Shown here: positions 1 to 6,960 of the stretch, in pieces
How the letters are laid out: each line of letters opens with the position of its first letter
Numbering within the stretch: position 1 is the stretch's first letter
Assembly: GCA_018268695.1 (NCBI GenBank)
Contig: JAFDWD010000438.1
Location: 1 to 9,221, forward strand
DNA length: 9,221 bases
Direction: 5' to 3'
DNA from: Actinomycetota bacterium
Lineage (GTDB): Bacteria; Actinomycetota; Thermoleophilia; Solirubrobacterales; 70-9
Notes under the pieces: generated by a model
What the model was told of the DNA's origin: nothing
The model's input: the letters and a program-made list of their open reading frames with translations, nothing else
The model's database searches: none
Program-made: the position numbers and the translations under genes

Positions 1-1721
1 TCCTCGGCCACCCGCCACGGCTCGCGGAAGAGCGGGTCGCCGAGCCCCGAGCCGCCCGCCCCGTAGGTGCGGGTGATGTCCTCGTCGTCCATCTGCAGGT
101 TGGTCGCGTGGGACGGGGGCAGGGTCGCGCCCTCGGTCAGGTCCTCGGCGATGAAGCGTGCCCCGAGGTCGGTCGGCGAGGACGTGTCGAGCCCCTCGCC
201 GTGCTTGAAGATCAGGTTGCCGGTGCCGCCGCCGGGATAGCCGCCGCCGGGCGCCCGCGAGGGGACCCGGGTGACGTTCGAGAAGACCGTCATCTGCGTC
301 CCGCTCATCCCTTTGGTCCGCCAGGCGGTGTCGATCCCCATGCCGCCGCGGCGGAACCCGTGGCCGCCGGAGTTGGGGCAGAGGCGCCGGTAGTAGTGCA
401 GCGTCGGGGCGCTCTCCTCGAGCTCGATGTCGAGCATCCGGGAGCCGGTCATGTCCTCGTAGCAGCCGCATTCGCGGCCGTCGACGTTGGCCTGCGCGCC
501 GAGCCCGGTGCCGAGCGAGTCGAACGACACCCAGACGTGCGGCACGCCCCCCTCGCCGAGCCCGAAGACGACGTTGTGCGGGGCGACGTTGCCGCCGAGG
601 CCGGCGCAGCGCGCGCGGATGTCGGGGTTCTCGCTGAGGCCGATCGCCTTGTGCAGGGCGCAGTGGAAGGCGCGCATCACCTTCGTCCCGGACTCCATGT
701 GCCCGGCCGAGGTGGCGGCGTTCTTCGACGGGTTCAGCATCGTCCCCGGCTCCGAGCGGACCACCTTCAGCGGCCGGATCACGCCGGAGTTGATCGGCAG
801 GTCGGGCATCAGCGCCCGGATCAGGTCGCCGAGCACCCAGCCGAGCAGCGCCGCCCGGGTCGCGTTGATGAACGAGTTCGCCTCCGCCGGCGAGTCGGAG
901 AGGTCGATCAGCATCTCCCCGCCGCGCACCGTGATCGAGACCGACAGCCGCGACATCGTCTCGGTCCCGTGGCCGTCGTACTCGACCCAGTCGTGGGCGG
1001 TGTAGGTGCCGTCGGGCAGCTCGCCGATCCGCTCGCGGGCGTGCTGCTCCGACAGGGTGATGTTGTAGTCGGCGTAGTCCTTCACGGTCGCGGCGCCGTA
1101 GCGCTCGAAGACCTCCTGCAGCCGCGACGCGGTGGTGTTGTTGGCGGCGACGCAGGAGCGCAGGTCGTTCAGGGACTCCGCCATCCGCACGTTGGCGAGG
1201 TAGAACTTGACGAACTGCTCGTCCCAGACCCCCTCGCTGACGACCTTGGTGATCGGGAAGAGGAAGCCCTCGCCGTAGCGGTCGTAGGAGCCGGGGATCC
1301 AGCCGCCCGGCGTGAGGCCGCCGATGTCCAGCACGTGCACCGAGGAGTAGGCCCAGGCGACCAGCTCGCCCTCGCCGAAGACGGGGGTGATCACGCTCGG
1401 GTCGGCGGCGTGCAAGGGATGTGCGGTGTGCGGATCGTTGGCGGCGAAGTGGTCGCCCGGCTTCACCGTCTCGAGGTCGACCTCGCGCAGCAGGTCGCGC
1501 ACGCAGTTGATCGCCGAGACGAAGTGCGGCGGCAGGTAGGAGGTGAAGGCGATCACCTCGCCGGTCACCGAGAGCAGCGAGGTCGAGAAGTCGTTCGCCT
1601 CGGTGACGATCGGCGAGCCCGAGGTGCGGTTGAGGGTGATCGCGGCCTCCTCGCAGGCGGCCTCCAGACGGCGGTGGATCACCTTGGCGAGCAGCGGGTC
1701 ATAGGCGGTGGTGGTGGACAC
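1..1721 (-). CDS. hyuB: Hydantoinase B/oxoprolinase-family subunit (HyuB-like), 3' end cut by window edge
   Basis: An uninterrupted minus-strand reading frame encodes at least 573 residues from a GTG at 1719-1721. GAGGAG lies 5 bases upstream at 1727-1732 and decides the start. The family signature runs throughout: YDPLLAKVIHRRLEAA at 7-22, DFSTSLLSVTGEV at 44-56, KPGDHFAANDP at 87-97, ITPVF at 111-115, HVLDIGG at 129-135, and a Gly-rich end with GAGGSGLGDPLFREP at 555-569. That last motif normally lies near the C-terminus, so probably only some tens of codons are missing. HyuB subunits pair with HyuA ATPases in N-methylhydantoinase, 5-oxoprolinase, caprolactamase and acetone/acetophenone carboxylases; which reaction applies here cannot be read. 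No signal peptide is seen, so it is presumably cytoplasmic. It lies 29 bases downstream of hyuA in the same operon. The usual GGTHLPD metal motif is replaced by an AHPLHAAD-like stretch (100-107). Confidence 0.93.
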   Translation of the reverse strand, partial: MSTTTAYDPLLAKVIHRRLEAACEEAAITLNRTSGSPIVTEANDFSTSLLSVTGEVIAFTSYLPPHFVSAINCVRDLLREVDLETVKPGDHFAANDPHTAHPLHAADPSVITPVFGEGELVAWAYSSVHVLDIGGLTPGGWIPGSYDRYGEGFLFPITKVVSEGVWDEQFVKFYLANVRMAESLNDLRSCVAANNTTASRLQEVFERYGAATVKDYADYNITLSEQHARERIGELPDGTYTAHDWVEYDGHGTETMSRLSVSITVRGGEMLIDLSDSPAEANSFINATRAALLGWVLGDLIRALMPDLPINSGVIRPLKVVRSEPGTMLNPSKNAATSAGHMESGTKVMRAFHCALHKAIGLSENPDIRARCAGLGGNVAPHNVVFGLGEGGVPHVWVSFDSLGTGLGAQANVDGRECGCYEDMTGSRMLDIELEESAPTLHYYRRLCPNSGGHGFRRGGMGIDTAWRTKGMSGTQMTVFSNVTRVPSRAPGGGYPGGGTGNLIFKHGEGLDTSSPTDLGARFIAEDLTEGATLPPSHATNLQMDDEDITRTYGAGGSGLGDPLFREPWRVAE

Positions 1722-1750
1722 GGTGGCTCCTCGGTGGGCGTGGACGGGGC

Positions 1751-3862
1751 TCAGCCGGCAACGGCGGTCGCGGGCGCGGCACCGGCCCCGGGCTTGTAGG
1801 ACGGCTCGATCTCGAAGACGTAGTTGCGCATCCCGTCGATCTCCAGCCGGGCCCCCTCGGGGACCAGCAGGGTGGTGTCGACGTCGTCGACGATCGCCAG
1901 GCCCTCGAGCGTCTGCCCGGGCGCCAGGGTGGCGCCGTCGTAGACGGTCGCGGTCAGCTCGCGGTCGCCGAGGAAGACCCGGCGCTCGCCCGCGGGCGTC
2001 GCCGGGGAGCGCTCGGCGGCCTCGGTACCGAGCGGTGGCTTCACGGTCTTGCCGGAGGCGACGACGCGCGCCGTGTGCAGCTCGATCGGGAACCCGTCCC
2101 AGGCCGAGCCGGCCCCGTAGACCCGCTCGTACTCGGCGACGAACTCCGCCGCGAGGCGCTCGCGGTCGTTCTCGCCGACCGCCCCCGAGGGCCAGGTCAA
2201 TGAGATCTCGAACGACTGCCCGGCGAACTTCACGTCACCCTCGCGGCGCACCGTGATGTCGGCGTCCCCGTAGCCCTCCTCGCGGAGCGCGGCGACGGCT
2301 TTGCGCTCCAGCCCGTCGTAGAGCTCGTTGATCTGCCCGACGTCGCCGGCCCCGTAGATCCACTGGGCGGTGGTCGACTCGGCGTGGATCGCGTCGGCGA
2401 AGAGGAGACCGTAGGCGGAGAAGGTGGCGGCCGCGCGCGGCATCACCAGCTTCTCGATCCCGAGGTCGCGGCAGACCTCGGCGATGAAGAGCCCCGAGCC
2501 GCCGCCGTAGCCGATCACGGTGAAGTCGCGCGGGTCGTAGCCGCGGCCGAGGCTGACTTTCTCGATCGCCGTCGCCATGTGGGTGATCGCGATCTCGTGG
2601 TAGCCGGCCGCAACCTGCTCCAAGGGCTGGCCGAGCGCCTCGGCGTTCTCCGCGAACGCCGCCCGCGCCGCCTCGACGTCGAGCGTCACCGCCCCGCCCC
2701 AGAACTTGCCCGGGTCGATCAGGCCGAGGATCGCGTTGGCGTCGGTGATCGTCGGGCGGGTGCCGCCGTTGCCGTAACAGACCGGCCCCGGGTAGGCCCC
2801 GGCGCTGTGCGGTCCGACCTGCGGCAGCCCGCGGTCGTCGACCCAGCAGATCGAGCCGCCGCCGGCGCCGATCGCGTGGATGTCGACGATCGAGAGCCCG
2901 GTCAGCAGCTTGTTGATCGTCGTCCGGTGCGCGTAGGCCGGGCGGCCCTCGCGGATCAGCGCGGTGTCGAAGCTGGTCCCGCCGAGGTCGGCGGTGATGA
3001 TGTTCGACTCGCCGAGGATCTCGGCGAACTGGCTCGCCGCGACGACGCCGCCGACCGGCCCCGAGTGGCTCAGCTGGATCGGCTGGTCCATCGCCTCGCG
3101 GCCGGAGATATGGCCGCCGAGGCTCTGCATGAAGCTGGTCCGCCCCGCCTGCAGGCCGAGCTCGGTCGCTTTGTCGGTCAGCCTGCCGATGTAGGTCTCG
3201 GCGCCGGCCGAGACGAAGGCGTTCAGCACCGCGGTGTTCATCCGCTCGTACTCGCGGATGCGCGGGTAGACGTCGCAGGAGAGGCTGACGAAGAGGTCGG
3301 GGTAGAGCTCGGCGATGATCTCGCCCGCGCGCCGCTCGTGGTGGGGATGGCGGAAGGACCAGAGGAAGCAGACGGCGATCGCCTCCACGCCCTCCTCCTC
3401 GACCAGCCGGCGGACCTCGCGGCGGACGTCGTCCTCGTTCAGCTCGACCAGCACCTCGCCGGCTTTGTCGACCCGCTCGTCGATCTCGGCGACGTGGCGC
3501 TGGCGGACGATGTCGGGCGGGCGGGTCTCCTTCTGCAGGTCGAGCTGGATCTCGCGGATGCCGCGGTGGATGTAGATCGACTGCTTGAAGCCGCGGGTGG
3601 TGAGCAGGCCGACCCGGCGGCCCTCTCCCTGGGCGATCGAGTTGGTGACGACGGTGGTGCCGTTGACGAACCCGGCGCAGTCGCTCATCAGCGCCTCGAC
3701 CGAGATCCCCAGCTCGGCGGCGGCGTTGCCGATCGCGGCGGTGACGCCCTCGGTGTAGTCGGCCGGGGTGGTCAGCGCCTTCGCCCGGACCAGATCGCCC
3801 GCGTCGTCGGCGACGACGACGTCGGTGAAGGTGCCGCCGATGTCAACTCCAACTCGATACAT
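1751..3862 (-). CDS. hyuA: Hydantoinase A/oxoprolinase-family ATPase subunit (HyuA-like)
   Basis: This 703-residue protein is full length for the family (about 690-720). The N-terminal domain (about 1-185) opens with the actin/Hsp70-type phosphate loop VGVDIGGTFTDVVV (4-17), followed by NGTTVVTNSIAQGEG (67-81) and RIREYERMNTAVLNAF (201-216). The core domain (about 200-495) has ADLGGTSFDTALI (291-303), GAGGGSI (332-338), a GPVCYGNGGTRPTITDAN stretch (359-376) and GYGGGSGLF (451-459), where relatives usually read GGAGP. A C-terminal domain (about 500-690) resembles that of acetone/acetophenone carboxylase and hydantoinase subunits. ATG at 3860-3862 is preceded by AGGA at 3869-3872, 6 bases away. 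The protein should use ATP to activate a cyclic amide for hydrolysis or a ketone for carboxylation together with the HyuB-like partner encoded next. It lies 71 bases after the FMN enzyme on the same strand. Confidence 0.95.
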   Translation of the reverse strand: MYRVGVDIGGTFTDVVVADDAGDLVRAKALTTPADYTEGVTAAIGNAAAELGISVEALMSDCAGFVNGTTVVTNSIAQGEGRRVGLLTTRGFKQSIYIHRGIREIQLDLQKETRPPDIVRQRHVAEIDERVDKAGEVLVELNEDDVRREVRRLVEEEGVEAIAVCFLWSFRHPHHERRAGEIIAELYPDLFVSLSCDVYPRIREYERMNTAVLNAFVSAGAETYIGRLTDKATELGLQAGRTSFMQSLGGHISGREAMDQPIQLSHSGPVGGVVAASQFAEILGESNIITADLGGTSFDTALIREGRPAYAHRTTINKLLTGLSIVDIHAIGAGGGSICWVDDRGLPQVGPHSAGAYPGPVCYGNGGTRPTITDANAILGLIDPGKFWGGAVTLDVEAARAAFAENAEALGQPLEQVAAGYHEIAITHMATAIEKVSLGRGYDPRDFTVIGYGGGSGLFIAEVCRDLGIEKLVMPRAAATFSAYGLLFADAIHAESTTAQWIYGAGDVGQINELYDGLERKAVAALREEGYGDADITVRREGDVKFAGQSFEISLTWPSGAVGENDRERLAAEFVAEYERVYGAGSAWDGFPIELHTARVVASGKTVKPPLGTEAAERSPATPAGERRVFLGDRELTATVYDGATLAPGQTLEGLAIVDDVDTTLLVPEGARLEIDGMRNYVFEIEPSYKPGAGAAPATAVAG

Positions 3863-3886
3863 GGCCCGTCCTGTCCCTGGTGGTTA

Positions 3887-3897
3887 CGGTCGGACCG
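3887..3897. promoter_or_regulatory. Small palindrome upstream of hyuA (possible operator)
   Basis: The gap between the FMN-enzyme gene and hyuA holds a 5-bp inverted repeat, CGGTC-G-GACCG, 24 bases upstream of the hyuA start codon. It is short and GC-rich, so it could be chance. No convincing -10/-35 pair or terminator was seen in the 71-base gap (3863-3933), so read-through from the upstream gene is the simplest reading. Confidence 0.15.
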
Positions 3898-3933
3898 ATG
3901 CTTTCGTCGGCGGTGCGTCCCCGCAACGCCACG

Positions 3934-5106
3934 TTAGGCGCCCGCCGACCCGTCCGTTCGTGGGGTCGGGGCGGCCGGAGAGGCGTCGAGGACGCTCGCG
4001 TCGACGTCGTCGAAGGAGGGCACGCCGAGCAGCGCCAGGGTCCGGTCGAGCTCGGCCGCGAGGAGGCCGAGCGCGGCCTCCACCCCGCCCTCGCCGTCCG
4101 CCGCGAGGCCGTAGAGCCAGGGCCGGCCGATCAGGCACGCGCGCGCCCCGAGCGCCCGCGCCTTGACCAGGTCCGACCCGCGCCGGACGCCGCCGTCGAG
4201 CATCACTGTCAGCCGCTCGCCGACCGCCGCCGCGATCGCCGGCAGCGCGTCGACCGTCGCCGGCAGCCCGTCGAGCTGGCGCCCGCCGTGGTTGGAGACG
4301 ACGATCCCGTCGGCCCCGGCGTCGGCGGCGCGAAGCGCGTCCTCGACCGTGATCACGCCCTTCACGATCAATTGACCGTCCCACTGCTCGCGCAGCTCGG
4401 CGAGCCGCTCCCAGCTCGCGGTGTCGCAGCCGAGCAGCTTCTGCACCAGCGCCGCGTGGGCGATCGGGTTGCGGGTGTCGATCTCGGCGTTGGCGAAGTT
4501 CATCGCCGAGGGCGCCTGTGCCAGCCAGCGCGGGTGGCGCAGCAGGTCGACCGCCGTGGCCGGTCGCAGCTTCGGGGGGAAGACGAAGCCGTTGCGCCGG
4601 TCCCGCAGGCGGTTGCCGATCACCGGCACGTCGGTCGTCAGCACCAGCGCCCGGTAGCCCGCGCGCCGCGCCCGCTCGACCAGCCGCGGGGCGATCTCCG
4701 GGTCGCGCCAGAGGTAGAGCTGGAACCACAGCGGCGCCTCGGGGGCCGCCGCGGCGACCTCCTCGATCGAGTGGCTGGACATGGTCGAGAGCGCGAAGGC
4801 CGCCCCCGCCCGCGCCGCCGCCCGCGCCCCGGCCAGGTCCCCTCCGCGCGCCGCGATCCGCGACATCCCGGTCGGCGCGATCGCCAGCGGCAGCGCCCAG
4901 CGCTCGCCGAAGACGGTGGTCGAGGAGTCCCGGGTCGAGACGTCGACGAGCGTGCGCGGCCGCAGCCGGATCCGCTCGAACGCCGCCTCGTTGTCGCGCA
5001 GCGTCGTCTCCGCGTCGGCGCCGCCGTCGATGAAGTCGAACGCCATCCGCGGCAGGCGCGCGCGGGCGCGCAGCCGCAGGTCCGCGATCGAGGCCGGCTC
5101 GCTCAC
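3934..5106 (-). CDS. FMN-dependent alpha-hydroxy-acid dehydrogenase/oxidase (mandelate/lactate dehydrogenase-like)
   Basis: This 390-residue TIM-barrel flavoprotein is the usual size of glycolate oxidase, L-lactate dehydrogenase and mandelate dehydrogenase. It should oxidise an L-2-hydroxy acid to the 2-oxo acid with FMN. Visible landmarks are IAPTGM (76-81), WFQLYLW (127-133, with Tyr131), LTTDVP (156-161), Arg166, the FMN-contacting Lys249 in IVKGVIT, the catalytic His273 and substrate-binding Arg276 in SNHGGRQLDG (271-280), and LDGGVRRGSD (303-312). The overall pattern, including LRPRTLVDVS and HPRWL, is closest from memory to mandelate/lactate dehydrogenases. The Tyr that binds the substrate carboxylate (Tyr24 of glycolate oxidase) is Phe25 here (AFDFIDGGA). 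The GTG start (5104-5106) has GGAAG 7 bases upstream. A proline/alanine-rich tail (about 375-390) follows the barrel. The gene heads the leftward operon with hyuA and hyuB and diverges from the regulator. The true substrate is unknown. Confidence 0.94.
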   Translation of the reverse strand: MSEPASIADLRLRARARLPRMAFDFIDGGADAETTLRDNEAAFERIRLRPRTLVDVSTRDSSTTVFGERWALPLAIAPTGMSRIAARGGDLAGARAAARAGAAFALSTMSSHSIEEVAAAAPEAPLWFQLYLWRDPEIAPRLVERARRAGYRALVLTTDVPVIGNRLRDRRNGFVFPPKLRPATAVDLLRHPRWLAQAPSAMNFANAEIDTRNPIAHAALVQKLLGCDTASWERLAELREQWDGQLIVKGVITVEDALRAADAGADGIVVSNHGGRQLDGLPATVDALPAIAAAVGERLTVMLDGGVRRGSDLVKARALGARACLIGRPWLYGLAADGEGGVEAALGLLAAELDRTLALLGVPSFDDVDASVLDASPAAPTPRTDGSAGA

Positions 5107-5165
5107 GCTGTCGCTTCCGCCAGTCGGCCCGGAGCGCCGGCGGGCGTACCGTCGGAAGTCGGGTC
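5107..5165. promoter_or_regulatory. Divergent intergenic region with back-to-back ribosome binding sites
   Basis: Only 59 bases separate the GTG of the leftward FMN enzyme from the ATG of the rightward regulator. Each start has GGAAG 7 bases upstream (CTTCC at 5114-5118 for the minus strand, GGAAG at 5154-5158 for the plus strand), giving a symmetric arrangement. Promoters for both directions must therefore lie here, overlap each other or reach into the coding regions. TACCGT at 5147-5152 fits a TAnnnT -10 for the plus strand, but it would leave only a very short leader and I see no matching -35. No strong operator palindrome stands out. Confidence 0.5.
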
Positions 5166-6269
5166 ATGAATCTGGGACAGGCAGCCGCCGAACGTCTCGC
5201 GGCCGACAGCTCGATGCGGGGCATCGGCGAGTCGCTCGCCGAGTTCTGCCGCCACCCCGACGTCGATCGCATCTCCCTGCACACGGTCGACCACGCGACC
5301 GGCACCTTCCGCGTCGTCGGCAGCGCCGGCTCCGACATCCTCGCCGACGGCACCGAGCTGCCGCTCGACGCCTCGACCCAGGTCCTGGTCCCCGCCCGCG
5401 GCGAGGTCTTCCGCGCGGAGAGCTTCGCCTCCCATGACGACTTCGGCCGCCCGCTGGACAACCTCGTGCTCGACATGGGCTACCGCTCCGGCTGCTCGAT
5501 CCCGCTCTTCATGGGCAGCCGGCCGATCGCGATCCTCGGTGCCAGCTCGGTCCGCGACGACTTCGACCCGGAGCCCGTGCTGGAGGCGATGAACGAGGCA
5601 TCCCTGGCGCTGACGATGGCCCTCGGCCGGCTCGAGGAGAGCCGCGCGCGGGTGGTCGTCTGCATCGACGACGAGCTCCTCGCCCAGGGCATCGCCCGGG
5701 TGATCGAGAAGACCGCCGCGGTCGAGGTCGAGACCTTCTCCAGCGCCGGCGCGCTGGCCGCCGCCGCGGGCCCTCGTCGCGACTGCGAGGTGGTCGTCTG
5801 CGACGTCGCCTTCGACGGCGTGCCGGTCGATCGCTTCCTCGCCTCGCTGCGCTCCGAGGGCACCAACAGCCCGGTGCTGGTGCTGGCCGGCAAGGACTCC
5901 CCCGCCGGCCGCTCGCTCGCCCAGCAGGGAGGCGCCGCCGCCTACCTCGCCCGCTCCGCCGGGACCGAGCGCCTCGCCGCCGCGATCCGCGGGCTGATGG
6001 ACGGCGACACCGAGGCCTTCCGCCCCGACGCCGGCGACGCAGGCGACGGGGCGGGCGAGGTCCCGCGCCTGACCCGCCAGGAGGCGCGCATCCTCGTCCA
6101 CCTGGAGCGCGGCCTGCGCTTCAAGCAGATCGCCTTGGAGCTCGACATCTCCGAGTCGACCGCGAAGGGCTATGCGCGCAACCTCTTCGCCAAGCTCGGC
6201 GCCCACTCGCGCAGCGAAGCCGTCTACATCGCCCGCAACAGCGGCCTGCTCGACCTCGAACTCGGCTGA
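5166..6269 (+). CDS. LuxR-family transcriptional regulator with GAF and receiver-like domains
   Basis: This 367-residue protein has three parts. An N-terminal GAF-type sensor fold (about 15-155, with the YRSGCSIPLF stretch at 106-115) probably binds a small ligand. A receiver-like domain (about 160-280) keeps the acidic pair Asp168/Asp169 and a likely phospho-acceptor Asp213 (VVVCD). It has Ala241 where Thr/Ser is usual and Arg263 or Ala262 where the invariant Lys is expected, so it may not be controlled by ordinary phosphorylation. A C-terminal LuxR/NarL helix-turn-helix (about 300-362) has LTRQEARIL, FKQIALELDISESTAKGY and LFAKLGAHSRSEAV. The ATG at 5166 has GGAAG 7 bases upstream. No sensor kinase is adjacent. 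It is divergent from the FMN-enzyme/hyuAB operon and convergent with the aldolase operon, so it is the likely local regulator of one or both; the target genes are inferred from position only. Confidence 0.92.
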   Translation: MNLGQAAAERLAADSSMRGIGESLAEFCRHPDVDRISLHTVDHATGTFRVVGSAGSDILADGTELPLDASTQVLVPARGEVFRAESFASHDDFGRPLDNLVLDMGYRSGCSIPLFMGSRPIAILGASSVRDDFDPEPVLEAMNEASLALTMALGRLEESRARVVVCIDDELLAQGIARVIEKTAAVEVETFSSAGALAAAAGPRRDCEVVVCDVAFDGVPVDRFLASLRSEGTNSPVLVLAGKDSPAGRSLAQQGGAAAYLARSAGTERLAAAIRGLMDGDTEAFRPDAGDAGDGAGEVPRLTRQEARILVHLERGLRFKQIALELDISESTAKGYARNLFAKLGAHSRSEAVYIARNSGLLDLELG

Positions 6270-6271
6270 CA

Positions 6272-6937
6272 TCAGTGCATCAGGAAACCGACGTCGCATA
6301 GCGGCTTCCCGCGCTCGATCAGCACCGTGTCCGGGGAGAACTCCTGGACGAACTCGTGGCCCGCGTCGAGCGCCGCGACGACGAAGTCGTCGAGCCGCGC
6401 CATCGGCCGCGCGTCGGTCCCCTCCGGGTAGCCGACGATGTCGTGGAGGACGATCGTCGACCACTCGCGGGTCTCGATGTCGGCGAGGCCGCGGTCGACC
6501 CAGCCGGTGCCGTCGTCCCAGTCGTGCGGCAGCGAGTTGAAGAAGATGCAGGTGTAGCCGCCCTGCTCCAGCAGCTCCACGTCCTGCTTCTTGAAGATCC
6601 GGTCGTTGACGACACCGGCGTTCATGAAGGGGCGGAAGAGGAGGTCGGGGTGGGCGAGGTCGCCGACCGCCTCGAAGGACTGCTCGACCTCGATCGCGAA
6701 GGCGTCGGGCCGATCGATGTCGCCGAGCGAGTAGACGTGGTTCCAGGTGTGGGTGCCGATCCAGTGGCCTTCGCCGTGGGCGCGCTCGAGGATCTCGCGG
6801 GACCCCGGGCCGAAGGCGACCTTGCGGCCGATGGTGAAGAAGGTCGCCTTGATGTCGTGCCGGCCGAGCACGTCGAGCACGTGCGGGGTCCAGGTCGGGT
6901 CGGGTCCGTTGTCGAAGGTGAGGGTGAGGCGGGCCAT
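6272..6937 (-). CDS. Cytoplasmic NodB-fold (polysaccharide deacetylase-like) protein
   Basis: This 221-residue protein is essentially a bare NodB domain. Motif 1 is TFDNGPDP (7-14) where active deacetylases read TFDDGP, so the metal-ligand Asp is Asn10 while the catalytic-base Asp9 remains. Motif 2 HTWNH keeps both metal histidines (His63, His67). Motif 3 is FRPFMNAG (101-108), motif 4 is HDWDDGTGW (138-146), and motif 5 is IVLHD with His165. There is no signal peptide, membrane segment or wall-binding domain, so a cell-wall role is unlikely. A cytoplasmic C-N hydrolase acting on a small amide or acyl compound is my inference. The start is the ATG at 6935-6937, chosen because the domain begins there and AAGGAG lies 4 bases upstream; a longer upstream frame would run into the dehydrogenase gene. 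It is the last gene of the operon, 23 bases after the dehydrogenase, and ends 2 bases from the convergent regulator. Confidence 0.9.
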   Translation of the reverse strand: MARLTLTFDNGPDPTWTPHVLDVLGRHDIKATFFTIGRKVAFGPGSREILERAHGEGHWIGTHTWNHVYSLGDIDRPDAFAIEVEQSFEAVGDLAHPDLLFRPFMNAGVVNDRIFKKQDVELLEQGGYTCIFFNSLPHDWDDGTGWVDRGLADIETREWSTIVLHDIVGYPEGTDARPMARLDDFVVAALDAGHEFVQEFSPDTVLIERGKPLCDVGFLMH

Positions 6938-6960
6938 CGTGCTCCTTGGTCGTGGTGCGA

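Noticed and set aside
1722..1750. Possible internal promoter or terminator between hyuA and hyuB
   Set aside because: The 29-base gap holds only the hyuB ribosome binding site and no stem or promoter-like pair.
108..1799. Long plus-strand reading frame opposite hyuB (563 codons)
   Set aside because: It is the complement of a clear HyuB-family protein. The translation is Arg/Gly/Val/Ala-rich low-complexity without family motifs, as expected for antisense frames in GC-rich DNA.
2384..3937. Long plus-strand reading frame opposite hyuA (517 codons)
   Set aside because: Antisense shadow of the full-length HyuA-like protein. Its sequence is compositionally biased and matches no family I know.
3880..5476. 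Plus-strand (3880-5169) and second minus-strand (3884-5476) frames over the FMN enzyme
   Set aside because: Both are out-of-phase shadows of the hydroxyacid dehydrogenase, with Arg/Ala/Pro-rich translations. The minus-strand one also crosses the divergent region into the regulator.
5103..6464. Minus-strand frame of 453 codons opposite the regulator
   Set aside because: Antisense to a protein with clear GAF and LuxR HTH domains. It crosses into the NodB-like gene and has no recognisable domain.
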